A stretch of 64,000 nt of DNA. Origin: Rahnella aceris. Lineage in GTDB: Bacteria > Pseudomonadota > Gammaproteobacteria > Enterobacterales > Enterobacteriaceae. Numbering within the stretch: the first letter of the stretch is position 1; each line of letters opens with the position of its first letter. Shown piece by piece: positions 1-8,437 of this stretch. The translations under genes and the position numbers were made by a program. The stretch lies in the NCBI RefSeq assembly GCF_011684115.1, contig NZ_JAADJV010000007.1:1-64000 (forward strand). Reading direction: 5' to 3'. Below the pieces are notes generated by a model, which saw nothing but the letters and a program-made list of their open reading frames with translations, was not told where the DNA came from and ran no database searches.

Positions 1-40
1 CAGGTATCAGACGATTGCTGATACGTGTGAAAGAACCGGT

Positions 41-117
41 GGAGCGGTAGTTCAGTTGGTTAGAATACCTGCCTGTCACGCAGGGGGTCGCGGGTTCGAG
101 CCCCGTCCGTTCCGCCA
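41..117 (+). tRNA. aspT: tRNA-Asp (GTC)
   Basis: A 77-nt cloverleaf with a GGAGCGG acceptor stem pairing with CCGTTCC, anticodon GTC in the loop, a GGTTCGAGCC T-arm and an encoded CCA end. In E. coli aspT lies directly distal to the 5S gene of rrnC, followed by trpT. The same order here suggests that an rRNA operon lies just to the left. Confidence 0.97.
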
Positions 118-130
118 ATTATTAAAAATT

Positions 131-153
131 ATGCCTGCTAAATTAGCAGGCAT
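131..153 (+). other. Perfect stem-loop between the two tRNAs
   Basis: Positions 131-140 (ATGCCTGCTA) pair perfectly with 144-153 around a 3-nt loop. The hairpin lies in the spacer between tRNA-Asp and tRNA-Trp and has no U-tract, so it is unlikely to terminate. A role as a processing or spacing structure in the tRNA precursor is inference. Confidence 0.6.
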
Positions 154-170
154 AATAGTAAGCGTAATTT

Positions 171-246
171 AGGGGCGTAGCTCAGTTGGTAGAGCACCGG
201 TCTCCAAAACCGGGTGTCGCGAGTTCGAGTCTCTCCGCCCCTGCCA
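171..246 (+). tRNA. trpT: tRNA-Trp (CCA)
   Basis: A 76-nt cloverleaf with an AGGGGCG acceptor stem, anticodon CCA (loop CTCCAAA), a GAGTTCGAGTC T-arm and an encoded terminal CCA. It follows tRNA-Asp by about 50 nt, as in the distal part of E. coli rrnC, and is followed by a strong terminator. Confidence 0.97.
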
Positions 247-252
247 TATTTA

Positions 253-282
253 AACCCTTCGCGAAAGCGAGGGGTTTTTTTT
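253..282 (+). terminator. Rho-independent terminator after tRNA-Trp
   Basis: A short hairpin (ACCCTTCGC, loop, GCGAGGGGT) is followed by a run of eight T. It is placed just after the tRNA-Trp CCA end and should terminate the rRNA/tRNA transcript. Confidence 0.85.
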
Positions 283-649
283 CGTCTCAATTTCCTGAAA
301 CTCCTCTCTATTTTTTAACCTCTTCCCCTTAGCCCCACTATTCTGGGGATTATTTGCACCAATGGGCTCAAAATCTTCGCTTTTGCCAGTTGTTTTTTGT
401 CATGTTTTGGCTGAATACATGCACGAATTGATTGTTCTCCCCGTATGTGACCTCGCTCATGCTCCCATTTTCCCTATGTACTAAACCTAATCATCGTCTT
501 ATGACGACTATCAGACCCTGACAGCATTCTTTTATCCTTTTTCCGACAAAACTGTCGTAGCGGCTGAATGCGTATGTCGGGTAAACGTCCTGGACGTACC
601 CTACGAGTCATAACAAAAAGTAGCTCAGACTACACGCGAGGAAAGAAAC
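283..649 (+). promoter_or_regulatory. Intergenic region upstream of ytfQ
   Basis: A 367-bp gap between the tRNA terminator and ytfQ. Visible elements are a CRP-like sequence at 446-461 (TGTGA-N6-TCATG, right half imperfect), an inverted repeat CGACA-N4-TGTCG at 544-557, and an imperfect palindrome at 579-601 (GGGTA..CGTCC-T-GGACGTACCC). A GAGGAAAG ribosome binding site precedes the ATG at 650. Catabolite control of the sugar transporter would fit the CRP-like site. I could not fix the promoter, and no convincing GalR box is visible. Confidence 0.45.
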
Positions 650-1606
650 ATGTACAAACGCTTATTTGTGGCAGCAGCAGTAGCAACAGCATTTTGTGGC
701 GCAGTTCAGGCGGCTCCGCTGGTTGTTGGTTTTTCGCAGATCGGCTCTGAGTCTGGGTGGCGTTCTGCGGAAACCAAAGTCTCTAAATCAGAAGCGGAAA
801 AACGTGGTATTACACTGAAAATATCTGATGCTCAGCAAAAACAAGAGAACCAAATCAAAGCAATACGTTCATTCATCGCACAGGGTGTTGATGCCATTTT
901 CATCGCTCCTGTTGTTGCTACTGGCTGGGCTCCGGTTCTGACCGAAGCTAAAGAAGCTAAGATCCCTGTGTTCCTGTTAGACCGTACGATCGAGGTCAGT
1001 GATCCGTCTCTTTACACTGCTGCAGTCGCTTCTGACAGCGTGTATGAGGGCAAAGTGGCGGGTGACTGGCTGGTGAAGGACGCTGCTGGCAAACCATGTA
1101 ATGTTGTCGAATTGCAGGGTACGGTCGGTGCCAGTGTGGCGTTAAATCGTAAACAAGGCTTTGCAGATGCGTTGAAAGCTGCACCAAACGTCAAAATTAT
1201 CCGCTCACAGTCCGGCGATTTCACCCGCAGTAAAGGCAAAGAAGTCATGGAAAGCTTCATCAAGGCTGAGCAAAACGGTAAGAACATTTGTGCTGTTTAC
1301 GCCCATAACGACGATATGGCGATCGGTGCAATTCAGGCTATCAAAGAAGCTGGCCTGAAACCGGGTTCGCAGATCAAAATCGTCTCTATCGACGGTGTTC
1401 CTGATATCTACAAAGCTATGCTGGCGGGTGAAGCGAATGCTTCTGTTGAGCTGACACCAAACATGGCTGGCCCGGCATTTGATGCGCTGATTGCGATGAA
1501 AAAGGATGGTACGCAACCGAAGAAATTCATTCAGACTCAATCCGCGTTGATCCTGCCGGACATGGCTCAGAAAGAGTATGACATGAAGAAAAACATGGGT
1601 TATTAA
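650..1606 (+). CDS. ytfQ: Galactofuranose ABC transporter, periplasmic binding protein
   Basis: A 318-aa periplasmic sugar-binding protein of the pentose/hexose (type I) family. The signal peptide covers residues 1-21, with likely cleavage after ..AVQA to give mature APLVVGFSQIG. The sequence closely follows E. coli YtfQ, including the SESGWR, QKQENQIKA, NVVELQGTVGAS and YAHNDDM segments that line the sugar pocket in this family. E. coli YtfQ binds galactofuranose (and galactopyranose) and delivers it to YtfRT-YjfF, which follow here. In E. coli the operon lies near fbp, so its place beside trpT is a difference. The start is supported by GAGGAAAG upstream and by the signal peptide. Confidence 0.93.
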   Translation: MYKRLFVAAAVATAFCGAVQAAPLVVGFSQIGSESGWRSAETKVSKSEAEKRGITLKISDAQQKQENQIKAIRSFIAQGVDAIFIAPVVATGWAPVLTEAKEAKIPVFLLDRTIEVSDPSLYTAAVASDSVYEGKVAGDWLVKDAAGKPCNVVELQGTVGASVALNRKQGFADALKAAPNVKIIRSQSGDFTRSKGKEVMESFIKAEQNGKNICAVYAHNDDMAIGAIQAIKEAGLKPGSQIKIVSIDGVPDIYKAMLAGEANASVELTPNMAGPAFDALIAMKKDGTQPKKFIQTQSALILPDMAQKEYDMKKNMGY

Positions 1607-1640
1607 GCCGGTTTACCGGCTTGTCTCACGGGCAAGCCGG
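1605..1640 (+). other. Two mutually exclusive hairpins between ytfQ and ytfR
   Basis: The segment CCGGCTTG (1616-1623) can pair either backward with AAGCCGG (1605-1611, 4-nt loop, covering the ytfQ stop codon) or forward with CAAGCCGG (1633-1640). There is no T-run. Such 3' structures after binding-protein genes commonly stabilise the upstream message so that the binding protein exceeds the ATPase and permeases. That role here is inference. Confidence 0.55.
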
Positions 1641-1689
1641 TAACAATTATTCCCTTTTCGCTTATAGCGAATGCAGCAGGAGTAGTGAC

Positions 1690-3198
1690 GTGACGGATAA
1701 TCCTGGTTCAGAAACGCTGCTTGAAGTACGCGGTTTATCAGTTGAATTCCCCGGCGTAAAAGCGCTGGAAAATGTCGACTTTACCCTCGAACGCGGTGAA
1801 ATTGTTGCCCTTTTGGGTGAGAACGGCGCCGGTAAGTCCACAATGATTAAGGCCCTCACCGGTGTCTATAAACGTTCTGCTGGCCAGGTCTTTCTTAACG
1901 GAAAACCGATCGAGCCAATCAGTACTGCTGATGCCCAGTCGCTGGGGATTGGTACGGTATATCAGGAAGTAAATCTCCTGCCAAATATCTCTGTTGCTGC
2001 CAACTTGTTCATCGGGCGCGAGCCAACCCGTTTCGGTCTGGTCAATCAGCGCAAGATGGAACAACAGGCCGACGCCCTTCTGGAAGGCTATGGGCTGCAT
2101 CTGGATGTCAGCCAGCCACTCTCAACCTACTCCATTGCGATTCAGCAAATCGTGGCAATTGCCCGCGCTGTTGACCTGTCTGCACAGGTTTTAATTCTTG
2201 ATGAACCCACCGCCAGCCTTGATGCCAAAGAAGTCAGTATGTTGCTCGATATTCTGGTTCAACTGCGTAATAAAGGGGTGGGGATGATTTTCGTCACCCA
2301 TTTCCTCGATCAGGTTTATCGGATCAGCGACCGGATTACCGTTTTGCGAAACGGTAAGCGTGTGGGGTCTGAACGAACGGTGGATTTACCGCGTATCGAT
2401 CTCGTGCCGATGATGCTGGGACACAGTTTTGATGAAAACCTGCTCAAACGCACCGAACATAGAAATGTAACGGGCGAGCCATTAGTGGATTTCAAAGGCT
2501 ATGGGCGTCGAGGTGTGGTCGAACATTTTGACCTGAAAGTACGTCGGGGTGAAATCGTCGGACTGGCGGGTTTACTGGGATCAGGACGGACGGAAACCGC
2601 TCAGCTGATTTTTGGCATTAAAGGGCATGACAGCGGCAATGCACGTGTCGATGGCAAAGAAGTCGCCATCAGCACGCCCAGAAAAGCGGCTAAACTGGGA
2701 TTTGGTTACTGCCCGGAAGATCGTAAAACCGATGGCATTATCGGCGCGGCTACAGTGCGTGAAAATATCATCCTTGCCTTACAGGCGCAGCGCGGCTGGT
2801 TGCGTCCTTTACCCATGAAAGAGCAGCATCAGATCGCCGAAAAATTTATCAAACTCCTTGGCATCCGTACACCCGGCACTGAGCAGGAAATTCAGTATCT
2901 TTCCGGTGGTAACCAGCAAAAAGTGTTGCTGTCCCGCTGGCTTGCAACCAATCCTCGTTTCCTCATTCTCGATGAACCTACCCGTGGGATTGACGTCGGT
3001 GCCCATGCAGAAATCATCCGTCTGATTGAAAAACTTTGTGACGAAGGCCTGGCGTTACTGGTCATTTCCTCTGAGCTGGAAGAACTGGCGGGTTATGCCG
3101 ATCGTATTGTTGTCTTACGAGACCGTCGTCATATTGCCGAAATTGAGCAGGCTGATATCTCCGTGCCAGCCATTATGAAAGCCATTGCGGCGCAATGA
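1690..3198 (+). CDS. ytfR: Galactofuranose ABC transporter, ATP-binding protein
   Basis: A 502-aa double ABC ATPase. The first domain has Walker A GENGAGKST near residue 40 and Walker B LILDEPTAS. The second domain carries the degenerate P-loop LLGSGRTET typical of sugar importers, the signature LSGGNQQK and Walker B LILDEPTRG. The GTG at 1690 is chosen because AGGAG lies 7 nt upstream and the N-terminus then aligns with E. coli YtfR (500 aa). An upstream in-frame start at 1621 would add residues absent from the family. It powers YtfT/YjfF at the inner membrane. Confidence 0.92.
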   Translation: MTDNPGSETLLEVRGLSVEFPGVKALENVDFTLERGEIVALLGENGAGKSTMIKALTGVYKRSAGQVFLNGKPIEPISTADAQSLGIGTVYQEVNLLPNISVAANLFIGREPTRFGLVNQRKMEQQADALLEGYGLHLDVSQPLSTYSIAIQQIVAIARAVDLSAQVLILDEPTASLDAKEVSMLLDILVQLRNKGVGMIFVTHFLDQVYRISDRITVLRNGKRVGSERTVDLPRIDLVPMMLGHSFDENLLKRTEHRNVTGEPLVDFKGYGRRGVVEHFDLKVRRGEIVGLAGLLGSGRTETAQLIFGIKGHDSGNARVDGKEVAISTPRKAAKLGFGYCPEDRKTDGIIGAATVRENIILALQAQRGWLRPLPMKEQHQIAEKFIKLLGIRTPGTEQEIQYLSGGNQQKVLLSRWLATNPRFLILDEPTRGIDVGAHAEIIRLIEKLCDEGLALLVISSELEELAGYADRIVVLRDRRHIAEIEQADISVPAIMKAIAAQ

Positions 3199-3210
3199 GG
3201 GGAGATAGTG

Positions 3211-4230
3211 ATGAATAACAGGAGCCTGCCAATGACGGGAAAACCGCGCAAAGTAAGATGGGTATTTCCAAAAGGCACCACGCAAATCGGTGCTTTCGTC
3301 GCAATATTAATCATAGACAGCCTGGTCGCCCCGGGCTTTTTCTCTATCCATATTCAGGATGGCCGCTTGTTTGGCAGCCTGGTGGATATTTTCAACCGTG
3401 GTGCCCCTGTCGCTTTGCTGGCTCTCGGGATGACGCTGGTTATTGCGACCGGCGGCATCGACCTTTCCGTCGGTGCGGTCATGGCGATTGCCGGTGCAAC
3501 AGCCGCGACCATGACGGTGCAAGGATATCCGCTGATGATCGTGCTGCTGGCCTCGGTCGGGGTGGGGGCAATATGCGGTTTGTGGAATGGCTTTTTGGTC
3601 GCTGTTCTGCAAATTCAGCCGATTGTTGCCACGCTGATGCTGATGGTCGCCGGACGTGGCATCGCACAGCTGATTACGGAAGGGCAAATCGTCACGTTTG
3701 AACACAATGGTCTATCGCAGTTTGGCAGTGGTTCTTTGTTCTATCTGCCAATGCCGGTGATCATTGCCGTCGCCATGCTGGTTCTTGTCTGGGCGCTGAC
3801 GCGGAAAACAGCGCTTGGCCTGTTCATCGAATCAGTCGGCATCAATATCCGTTCTGCTTATAACGCCGGCGTAAATGCCCGTTTAGTGCTGATCTCCACT
3901 TACGTCATTTGTGGGATTTGCGCGGCCGTTGCGGGCGTTATCATAACGGCTGATATTCGCGGAGCGGACGCCAATAATGCCGGACTATGGCTGGAACTTG
4001 ATGCCATTCTTGCCGTCGTCATCGGCGGCGGCTCGTTACTGGGTGGACGTTTTAACCTGCTTCTTTCGGTTGTCGGTGCACTGATCATTCAGGGAATGAA
4101 TACCGGCATTCTGCTCTCCGGCTTCAAACCGGAATTCAACCTGGTGCTGAAAGCTCTGGTGGTGCTCGCTGTACTGGTAGTTCAGTCTCCCCGCGTCTCT
4201 TTCAGTAATCTGTTCCGGAGGAAAGGATAA
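3211..4230 (+). CDS. ytfT: Galactofuranose ABC transporter, permease YtfT
   Basis: A 339-aa inner-membrane permease of the RbsC type with eight or more hydrophobic segments and the conserved core ATGGIDLSVGAVMAIAGA. The cytoplasmic coupling region before the last helices reads GGGSLLGGRFN. It resembles E. coli YtfT (341 aa). The ATG at 3211 has GGGGAG about 7 nt upstream; an overlapping GTG at 3208 is a less favoured alternative. It is co-transcribed with ytfR (12-nt gap) and overlaps yjfF by one base, which suggests translational coupling. It probably forms the channel with YjfF. Confidence 0.9.
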   Translation: MNNRSLPMTGKPRKVRWVFPKGTTQIGAFVAILIIDSLVAPGFFSIHIQDGRLFGSLVDIFNRGAPVALLALGMTLVIATGGIDLSVGAVMAIAGATAATMTVQGYPLMIVLLASVGVGAICGLWNGFLVAVLQIQPIVATLMLMVAGRGIAQLITEGQIVTFEHNGLSQFGSGSLFYLPMPVIIAVAMLVLVWALTRKTALGLFIESVGINIRSAYNAGVNARLVLISTYVICGICAAVAGVIITADIRGADANNAGLWLELDAILAVVIGGGSLLGGRFNLLLSVVGALIIQGMNTGILLSGFKPEFNLVLKALVVLAVLVVQSPRVSFSNLFRRKG

Positions 4231-5216
4231 TGCTCAAAAGAAATCTGCCCCTGCTGATTACGATCGTGGTTTTCCTGGCCGGATACGCCTATTGCTTCAC
4301 TCAGTTCCCCGGTTTTGCATCCACACGCGTGTTTTTTGATTTGCTGACGGATAACGCGTTTCTCGGCATCGTGGCCGTCGGGATGACATTTGTCATCTTA
4401 TCCGGCGGCATCGATCTGTCAGTGGGTTCTGTTATCGCTTTCACCGGTGTTTTGCTGGCGAAACTCATCGGTGCTTATGGCATCGCGCCTGGCTATGCCT
4501 TTGTCATCGTGCTGTTGATGGGCACCACGTTTGGTGCGCTGATGGGATGGATCATTGATACGTTGAAACTGCCTGCTTTCATCATCACGCTGGCGGGCAT
4601 GTTTTTTGTGCGCGGTATGAGTTTTATTGTTTCGGAAGAATCGTTGCCGATTAACCATCCGGTTTATGAATTCCTCGCCAATTATGCCTGGAAAATGCCC
4701 GGTGGTGGTCGTTTCACATTGCTGGCTCTGGTTATGCTGCTGGTGGTGCTTGGCGGGATTATTCTGGCTCACCGTACGCGATTCGGTAACAACGTCTATG
4801 CCGTTGGCGGCAGCAATGTGTCGGCTGCGCTGATGGGGGTGCCGGTAAGGCGTACCACGATTTATATCTACATGCTGTCCAGTACGCTGGCGGTCTTATC
4901 GGGCATCATTTTCTCGCTCTACACTTCTGCGGGTTATGCACTCGCGGCGAGTGGTGTAGAACTGGATGCTATCGCCTCTGTTGTGATTGGCGGGACGTTA
5001 CTGAGTGGCGGCGTAGGCACGGTTTTAGGCAGCTTGTTTGGTGTGCTTATTCAGGGGCTGATCCAAACCTACATCACTTTCGATGGTACGCTTAGTTCGT
5101 GGTGGACCAAAATCGTGATGGGCGTTTTGTTGTTTATCTTCATCGGATTGCAAAAAGGGATGGGCAGCTTCTGGACAGCCAGAAGAGCGCGCCATCCGCG
5201 ACCAGAACCGTCCTGA
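4230..5216 (+). CDS. yjfF: Galactofuranose ABC transporter, permease YjfF
   Basis: A 328-aa inner-membrane permease of the same family as the preceding gene, with the LSGGIDLSVGSVIAFTG core and a VVIGGTLLSGGVGTV coupling segment. It matches E. coli YjfF (331 aa) in length and sequence. Its ATG shares one base with the ytfT stop (TAATG). It is the last gene of the operon; its stop codon is embedded in a hairpin, and the convergent hdfR ends 12 bp away. Confidence 0.9.
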   Translation: MLKRNLPLLITIVVFLAGYAYCFTQFPGFASTRVFFDLLTDNAFLGIVAVGMTFVILSGGIDLSVGSVIAFTGVLLAKLIGAYGIAPGYAFVIVLLMGTTFGALMGWIIDTLKLPAFIITLAGMFFVRGMSFIVSEESLPINHPVYEFLANYAWKMPGGGRFTLLALVMLLVVLGGIILAHRTRFGNNVYAVGGSNVSAALMGVPVRRTTIYIYMLSSTLAVLSGIIFSLYTSAGYALAASGVELDAIASVVIGGTLLSGGVGTVLGSLFGVLIQGLIQTYITFDGTLSSWWTKIVMGVLLFIFIGLQKGMGSFWTARRARHPRPEPS

Positions 5217-5227
5217 AACAGGACGGT
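5207..5227. terminator. Perfect hairpin at the yjfF/hdfR convergence
   Basis: ACCGTCCTG pairs perfectly with CAGGACGGT around an AAA loop, and the yjfF stop codon lies inside it. Because it lies between convergent genes it may end or protect both transcripts. It lacks a clear T-run, so intrinsic termination is uncertain. Confidence 0.5.
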
Positions 5228-5228
5228 A

Positions 5229-6053
5229 TCAGAAATTAGTGATCAGCGGTGTTTTGAGTAACTGACGGATCAACACTTGCTGGTCGCTGGTTTGCAGCCA
5301 GACGGCGTAAAGCGGGCGGATCACCGGCGGAACATCTTCATGTGCGGCCAGTTGCGGATATTCTTTGGCCCAGTGCGCAGGCAGGAACGCACAACCGCCG
5401 GTATTTTCCAGCAACTGACGCGTCAGATGTGCAGAGGTTGTGGTTAACACCGGTTCCTGATCGCTGTTTTGCAGTTTTTCCTGCTGAGGAAAATCAGCGC
5501 CCCATTCCAGCTTCACATACGGTGATTGTTCGCTTCTGACCGTTTTCTGCGATGAGAATAGTCGTAACGAGAAATTACCTAGTAACTGACTTGAGAGCTC
5601 GTCCATCTTTGGTGGCTCGGTGGTGATCAGCAAATCCAGTTGTCTTTCATGCAATTGTTTGACCAGCGACTGACGCAGTGCAATGCGCGCCTCAAGCCTA
5701 AGCGTGCCACGCTGGGTGTAAAGAGACTGCAGCCACGGGGTCAGATAGGCTTCCCAGAGCGACGCCGTCGCACCAATCGACAATTCTGTGTGCTGTAACG
5801 AGCGTACAACCTCTTTTTTCGCCATTTGCCACGTTGACATAAGATTCTCTGCATAAGGCAGCAGACGTTCTCCTGCGGGCGTTAAGCGGATGTTATTGCG
5901 ATGCCGTGTGAATAAATTGGCGCCAAGTTGGGTTTCCAGTTGCCGGATACGAAAGCTGACAGCGGATTGAGTCAGGTAAAGGGATTCCGCCGCCCGACCA
6001 AAGTGGCGAGTTCTACTGACCTCCAAAAAGGTTTTCAGTAATTCCGTGTCCAA
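5229..6053 (-). CDS. hdfR: LysR-family regulator HdfR
   Basis: A 274-aa LysR-type transcription factor with an N-terminal winged helix (residues 1-60, core [20 protein letters not shown]) and a C-terminal effector domain. The N-terminal half is nearly identical to E. coli HdfR (YifA), a repressor of flhDC. The start is taken as TTG at 6053, giving [12 protein letters not shown] as in E. coli; GGAG lies about 7 nt upstream of that codon. Another TTG at 6065 overlaps this ribosome site and is rejected. It is transcribed divergently from maoP. The C-terminal half is shorter and more divergent than in E. coli. Confidence 0.9.
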   Translation of the reverse strand: MDTELLKTFLEVSRTRHFGRAAESLYLTQSAVSFRIRQLETQLGANLFTRHRNNIRLTPAGERLLPYAENLMSTWQMAKKEVVRSLQHTELSIGATASLWEAYLTPWLQSLYTQRGTLRLEARIALRQSLVKQLHERQLDLLITTEPPKMDELSSQLLGNFSLRLFSSQKTVRSEQSPYVKLEWGADFPQQEKLQNSDQEPVLTTTSAHLTRQLLENTGGCAFLPAHWAKEYPQLAAHEDVPPVIRPLYAVWLQTSDQQVLIRQLLKTPLITNF

Positions 6054-6171
6054 AACTATCTCCAATATTTTTTGTCGTTAAGATTTAAATGTTTTGTTTT
6101 ACACAATGTCAAGCCTAACTAATACTCCGCGCCATAACAGCACGACCATGAGAGAATTAGGAGCGTGTCAG

Positions 6172-6510
6172 ATGGCGGAAAGCTTCACCACGACAAGTCG
6201 TTTTTTTGATAATAAACATTACCCTCGCGGGTTCTCCCGGCATGGCGATTTCACCATTAAAGAAGCGCAAATGCTAGAACGTTACGGCTTTGCTTTTAAC
6301 GAGCTGGATCTGGGAAAACGTGAGCCCGTTACCGACGAAGAAAAACTGTTCCTGGAGGTTTGCCGTGGTACGCGCGAACCGGTAACGGATGCAGAAAAAG
6401 TGTGGAACAAATACATTGTCCGCACTCGTCGTCCGAAGAAATTCCACACGTTGTCTGGCGGTAAACCGCAGGCTGACGCTGTAGAAGACTACACGGAAAG
6501 CGATGACTAA
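6172..6510 (+). CDS. maoP: Macrodomain Ori protein MaoP
   Basis: A 112-aa protein almost identical to E. coli MaoP (YifE), starting [18 protein letters not shown] and ending in an acidic DYTESDD tail. In E. coli MaoP, with the adjacent cis site maoS, organises the Ori macrodomain. The ATG at 6172 is preceded by AGGAG and gives exactly the E. coli length; in-frame upstream ATGs (6094 on) lie in the hdfR-maoP control region. It contains the twice-repeated motif REPVTD..EK. Confidence 0.93.
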   Translation: MAESFTTTSRFFDNKHYPRGFSRHGDFTIKEAQMLERYGFAFNELDLGKREPVTDEEKLFLEVCRGTREPVTDAEKVWNKYIVRTRRPKKFHTLSGGKPQADAVEDYTESDD

Positions 6511-6512
6511 TG

Positions 6513-6537
6513 AAACGGGGCGATGCCCCGTTTTTTT
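6513..6537. terminator. Terminator between maoP and yifB
   Basis: AAACGGGGC pairs with GCCCCGTTT around a short loop, followed by seven T. It is A-rich on the left arm, so it can work in both directions. It just touches the 3' end of the convergent yifB. Confidence 0.85.
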
Positions 6538-8071
6538 ATGCCAGGCTCTTATGTAGAGTTAACAATAGCCTATCCATGCTGCGATAGCTCAGTGCTTCAG
6601 CAATATGTCTTCGTTCAATCGATTCCTCGCCACCCAAATCAGCCAATGTTCTCGCGACTTTCAGAATGCGATGCCAGGCTCTGACCGATAATCCCAGTTT
6701 GTGCAGGACTTCTTCCAGAAATTCAGCATCTGCTTTGGTTAACACACAGTACGTCTCCACTTCGCTACTGCTCAGATGCGCGTTGACTTTTCCCGCGCGT
6801 TTTAACTGAATTTCTCTGGCGGTCAGTACCCGTTCCCGTACTTGTACACTATTTTCCCTGAGCACAGGCGTATGGTTTTGCTGGCTCAAAATGCCGGGCG
6901 GCAGGAGCGGGACTTCAATCGACAGATCGAATCTGTCGAGAAATGGCCCGGAAAGCCGGCTCAGGTAGCGTAAAACCTGCTGTGGCGGTGTGCGGTTATG
7001 AATGCCCTGATAGTGTCCGGTCGGGCTGGGATTCATCGCTGCAATCAGTTGCGCTCTTGCCGGATAGCGGACTTTCGCCCGTGCACGGGAAATGGTGATT
7101 TCGCCGGATTCCATTGGCTGGCGCAGAGCATCAAGAACCTGGCGCTGAAATTCTGGCAGTTCGTCAAGAAACAATACGCCGTTATGTGCCAGTGATATTT
7201 CTCCCGGTCTGGGTAACGAGCCGCCTCCCACCAGCGCGCTCATGGATGTGCTGTGATGCGGTGCACGAAAGGGGCGGATGCGTGAAAACTCGCCGTCATC
7301 TTCGGGGTTATACACCAGGCTGGCAATGGCGGCCGTTTCCAGCTTTTCCTCGTTACTCATGGGCGGCAGTAAACCGGGCAACCGGCTAGCCAGCATGGTT
7401 TTTCCGGTGCCGGGAGGCCCAATCAACAATAAATTATGCCCTCCCGCTGCCGCCACTTCGAGCGCGCGCTTTGATTGCTCCTGTCCGATGATATCGGCAA
7501 TGTCAGGTTGATACTCGGGCGGAGGCGCCGTCGCCGGAAATTCAATCGGTGGCAAATTGTCCTCGCCCTGAAGGAATGCGCAGACCTGCAATAAGTGCCC
7601 GGCCACCTGCGCTACACCGGGATCAAGAAGCGTCATTTCCGTCTGATTACTTTGCGGCAGGATCAACACCCGGCCTTCTTTTTGCGCCTCAAGTGCCGCC
7701 GGAATCGCGCCATTTACGCTGCGCAGCGCACCGGAAAGGCCCAGCTCACCCAGAAACTCGTACTCCTCAAGCTTATCGCCCTGAAGCTGCTCTGAGGCCA
7801 CCAGAATCGCCAGCGCGATGGACAAATCATACCGGCCGCCTTCTTTGGGTAAATCAGCGGGTGCAAGATTGACGGTGATGCGTTTGGCCGGAAAGGTAAA
7901 CCCGCAGTTGATGATGGCGCTGCGAACCCGATCTCTGGCTTCCTTGACGGTGGTTTCCGGTAAACCGACCAGTGTCAGGGCCGGTAATCCGTTGCTGATA
8001 TGGACCTCGATCGAGACACCGGGTGCCTGAACCCCCAGCGATGCGCGGGTATATACCACGGCTAATGACAT
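6536..8071 (-). CDS. yifB: Mg-chelatase/ComM-family AAA+ ATPase YifB
   Basis: A 511-aa AAA+ ATPase of the ComM/YifB family. The N-terminal Lon-protease-like/ChlI domain covers about residues 1-190. Walker A GPPGTGKT is at 218-225, Walker B FLDELPE at 301-307, and a Mg-chelatase C-terminal lid follows. ComM of Vibrio is a hexameric helicase that promotes branch migration during natural transformation; the enterobacterial protein is poorly characterised. The ATG at 8071 (MSLAVVYTRASLGV) aligns with E. coli YifB (506 aa). The 36-residue upstream extension is not conserved and is dropped. Confidence 0.9.
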   Translation of the reverse strand: MSLAVVYTRASLGVQAPGVSIEVHISNGLPALTLVGLPETTVKEARDRVRSAIINCGFTFPAKRITVNLAPADLPKEGGRYDLSIALAILVASEQLQGDKLEEYEFLGELGLSGALRSVNGAIPAALEAQKEGRVLILPQSNQTEMTLLDPGVAQVAGHLLQVCAFLQGEDNLPPIEFPATAPPPEYQPDIADIIGQEQSKRALEVAAAGGHNLLLIGPPGTGKTMLASRLPGLLPPMSNEEKLETAAIASLVYNPEDDGEFSRIRPFRAPHHSTSMSALVGGGSLPRPGEISLAHNGVLFLDELPEFQRQVLDALRQPMESGEITISRARAKVRYPARAQLIAAMNPSPTGHYQGIHNRTPPQQVLRYLSRLSGPFLDRFDLSIEVPLLPPGILSQQNHTPVLRENSVQVRERVLTAREIQLKRAGKVNAHLSSSEVETYCVLTKADAEFLEEVLHKLGLSVRAWHRILKVARTLADLGGEESIERRHIAEALSYRSMDRLLLTLHKSLA

Positions 8072-8437
8072 GCTTTTTCCTTTGCTATGAGCTCTGCTGA
8101 CGGCAGCATGCCTGAGCTGGAAACGCTTTCGGGAAGAAGTTTGCTGCAATGCGTAATGCGATGGGAAAATAATCTGCAAGTCACCGACTTAACATGAAGG
8201 GATGCGAACTGCTTCGCAACGACAGCAATACTCCTTAACAGTTTAAGGTTTCTGGAAACAAATTAGCGGACTAATTAAGTTGCCGCAAATACCGGCAGGG
8301 GTGTTTAATCTTGCTGTATTTAACAATAAATAAACAAATACAGAACACTGATTAACATCTCTCTGCCTGACCAGGGATTTTCCGCAATGCCCCGGTGAGT
8401 GCACTACCTGCAGCTATTCCGAAATAGGGACTCACCC
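8072..8437 (+). promoter_or_regulatory. Regulatory gap yifB / MFS transporter with an 8-bp inverted repeat
   Basis: A 366-bp divergent intergenic region. It holds an inverted repeat CTGTATTT (8314-8321) and AAATACAG (8336-8343) separated by 14 AT-rich bases, a plausible operator for the transporter gene starting at 8438. An AGGGA ribosome site precedes that start. Otherwise it is AT-rich and I see no gene in it. Confidence 0.45.

Noticed and set aside
1..7. CAGGTAT at the window start resembles the 3' end of 5S rRNA
   Set aside because: Seven bases are not enough to call a 5S gene. The tRNA-Asp/tRNA-Trp order makes an upstream rrn operon likely, but it is outside the window.
568..750. 60-aa frame overlapping the ytfQ start
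   Set aside because: It runs through the control region and into ytfQ in another frame, has no ribosome site and no recognisable motif.
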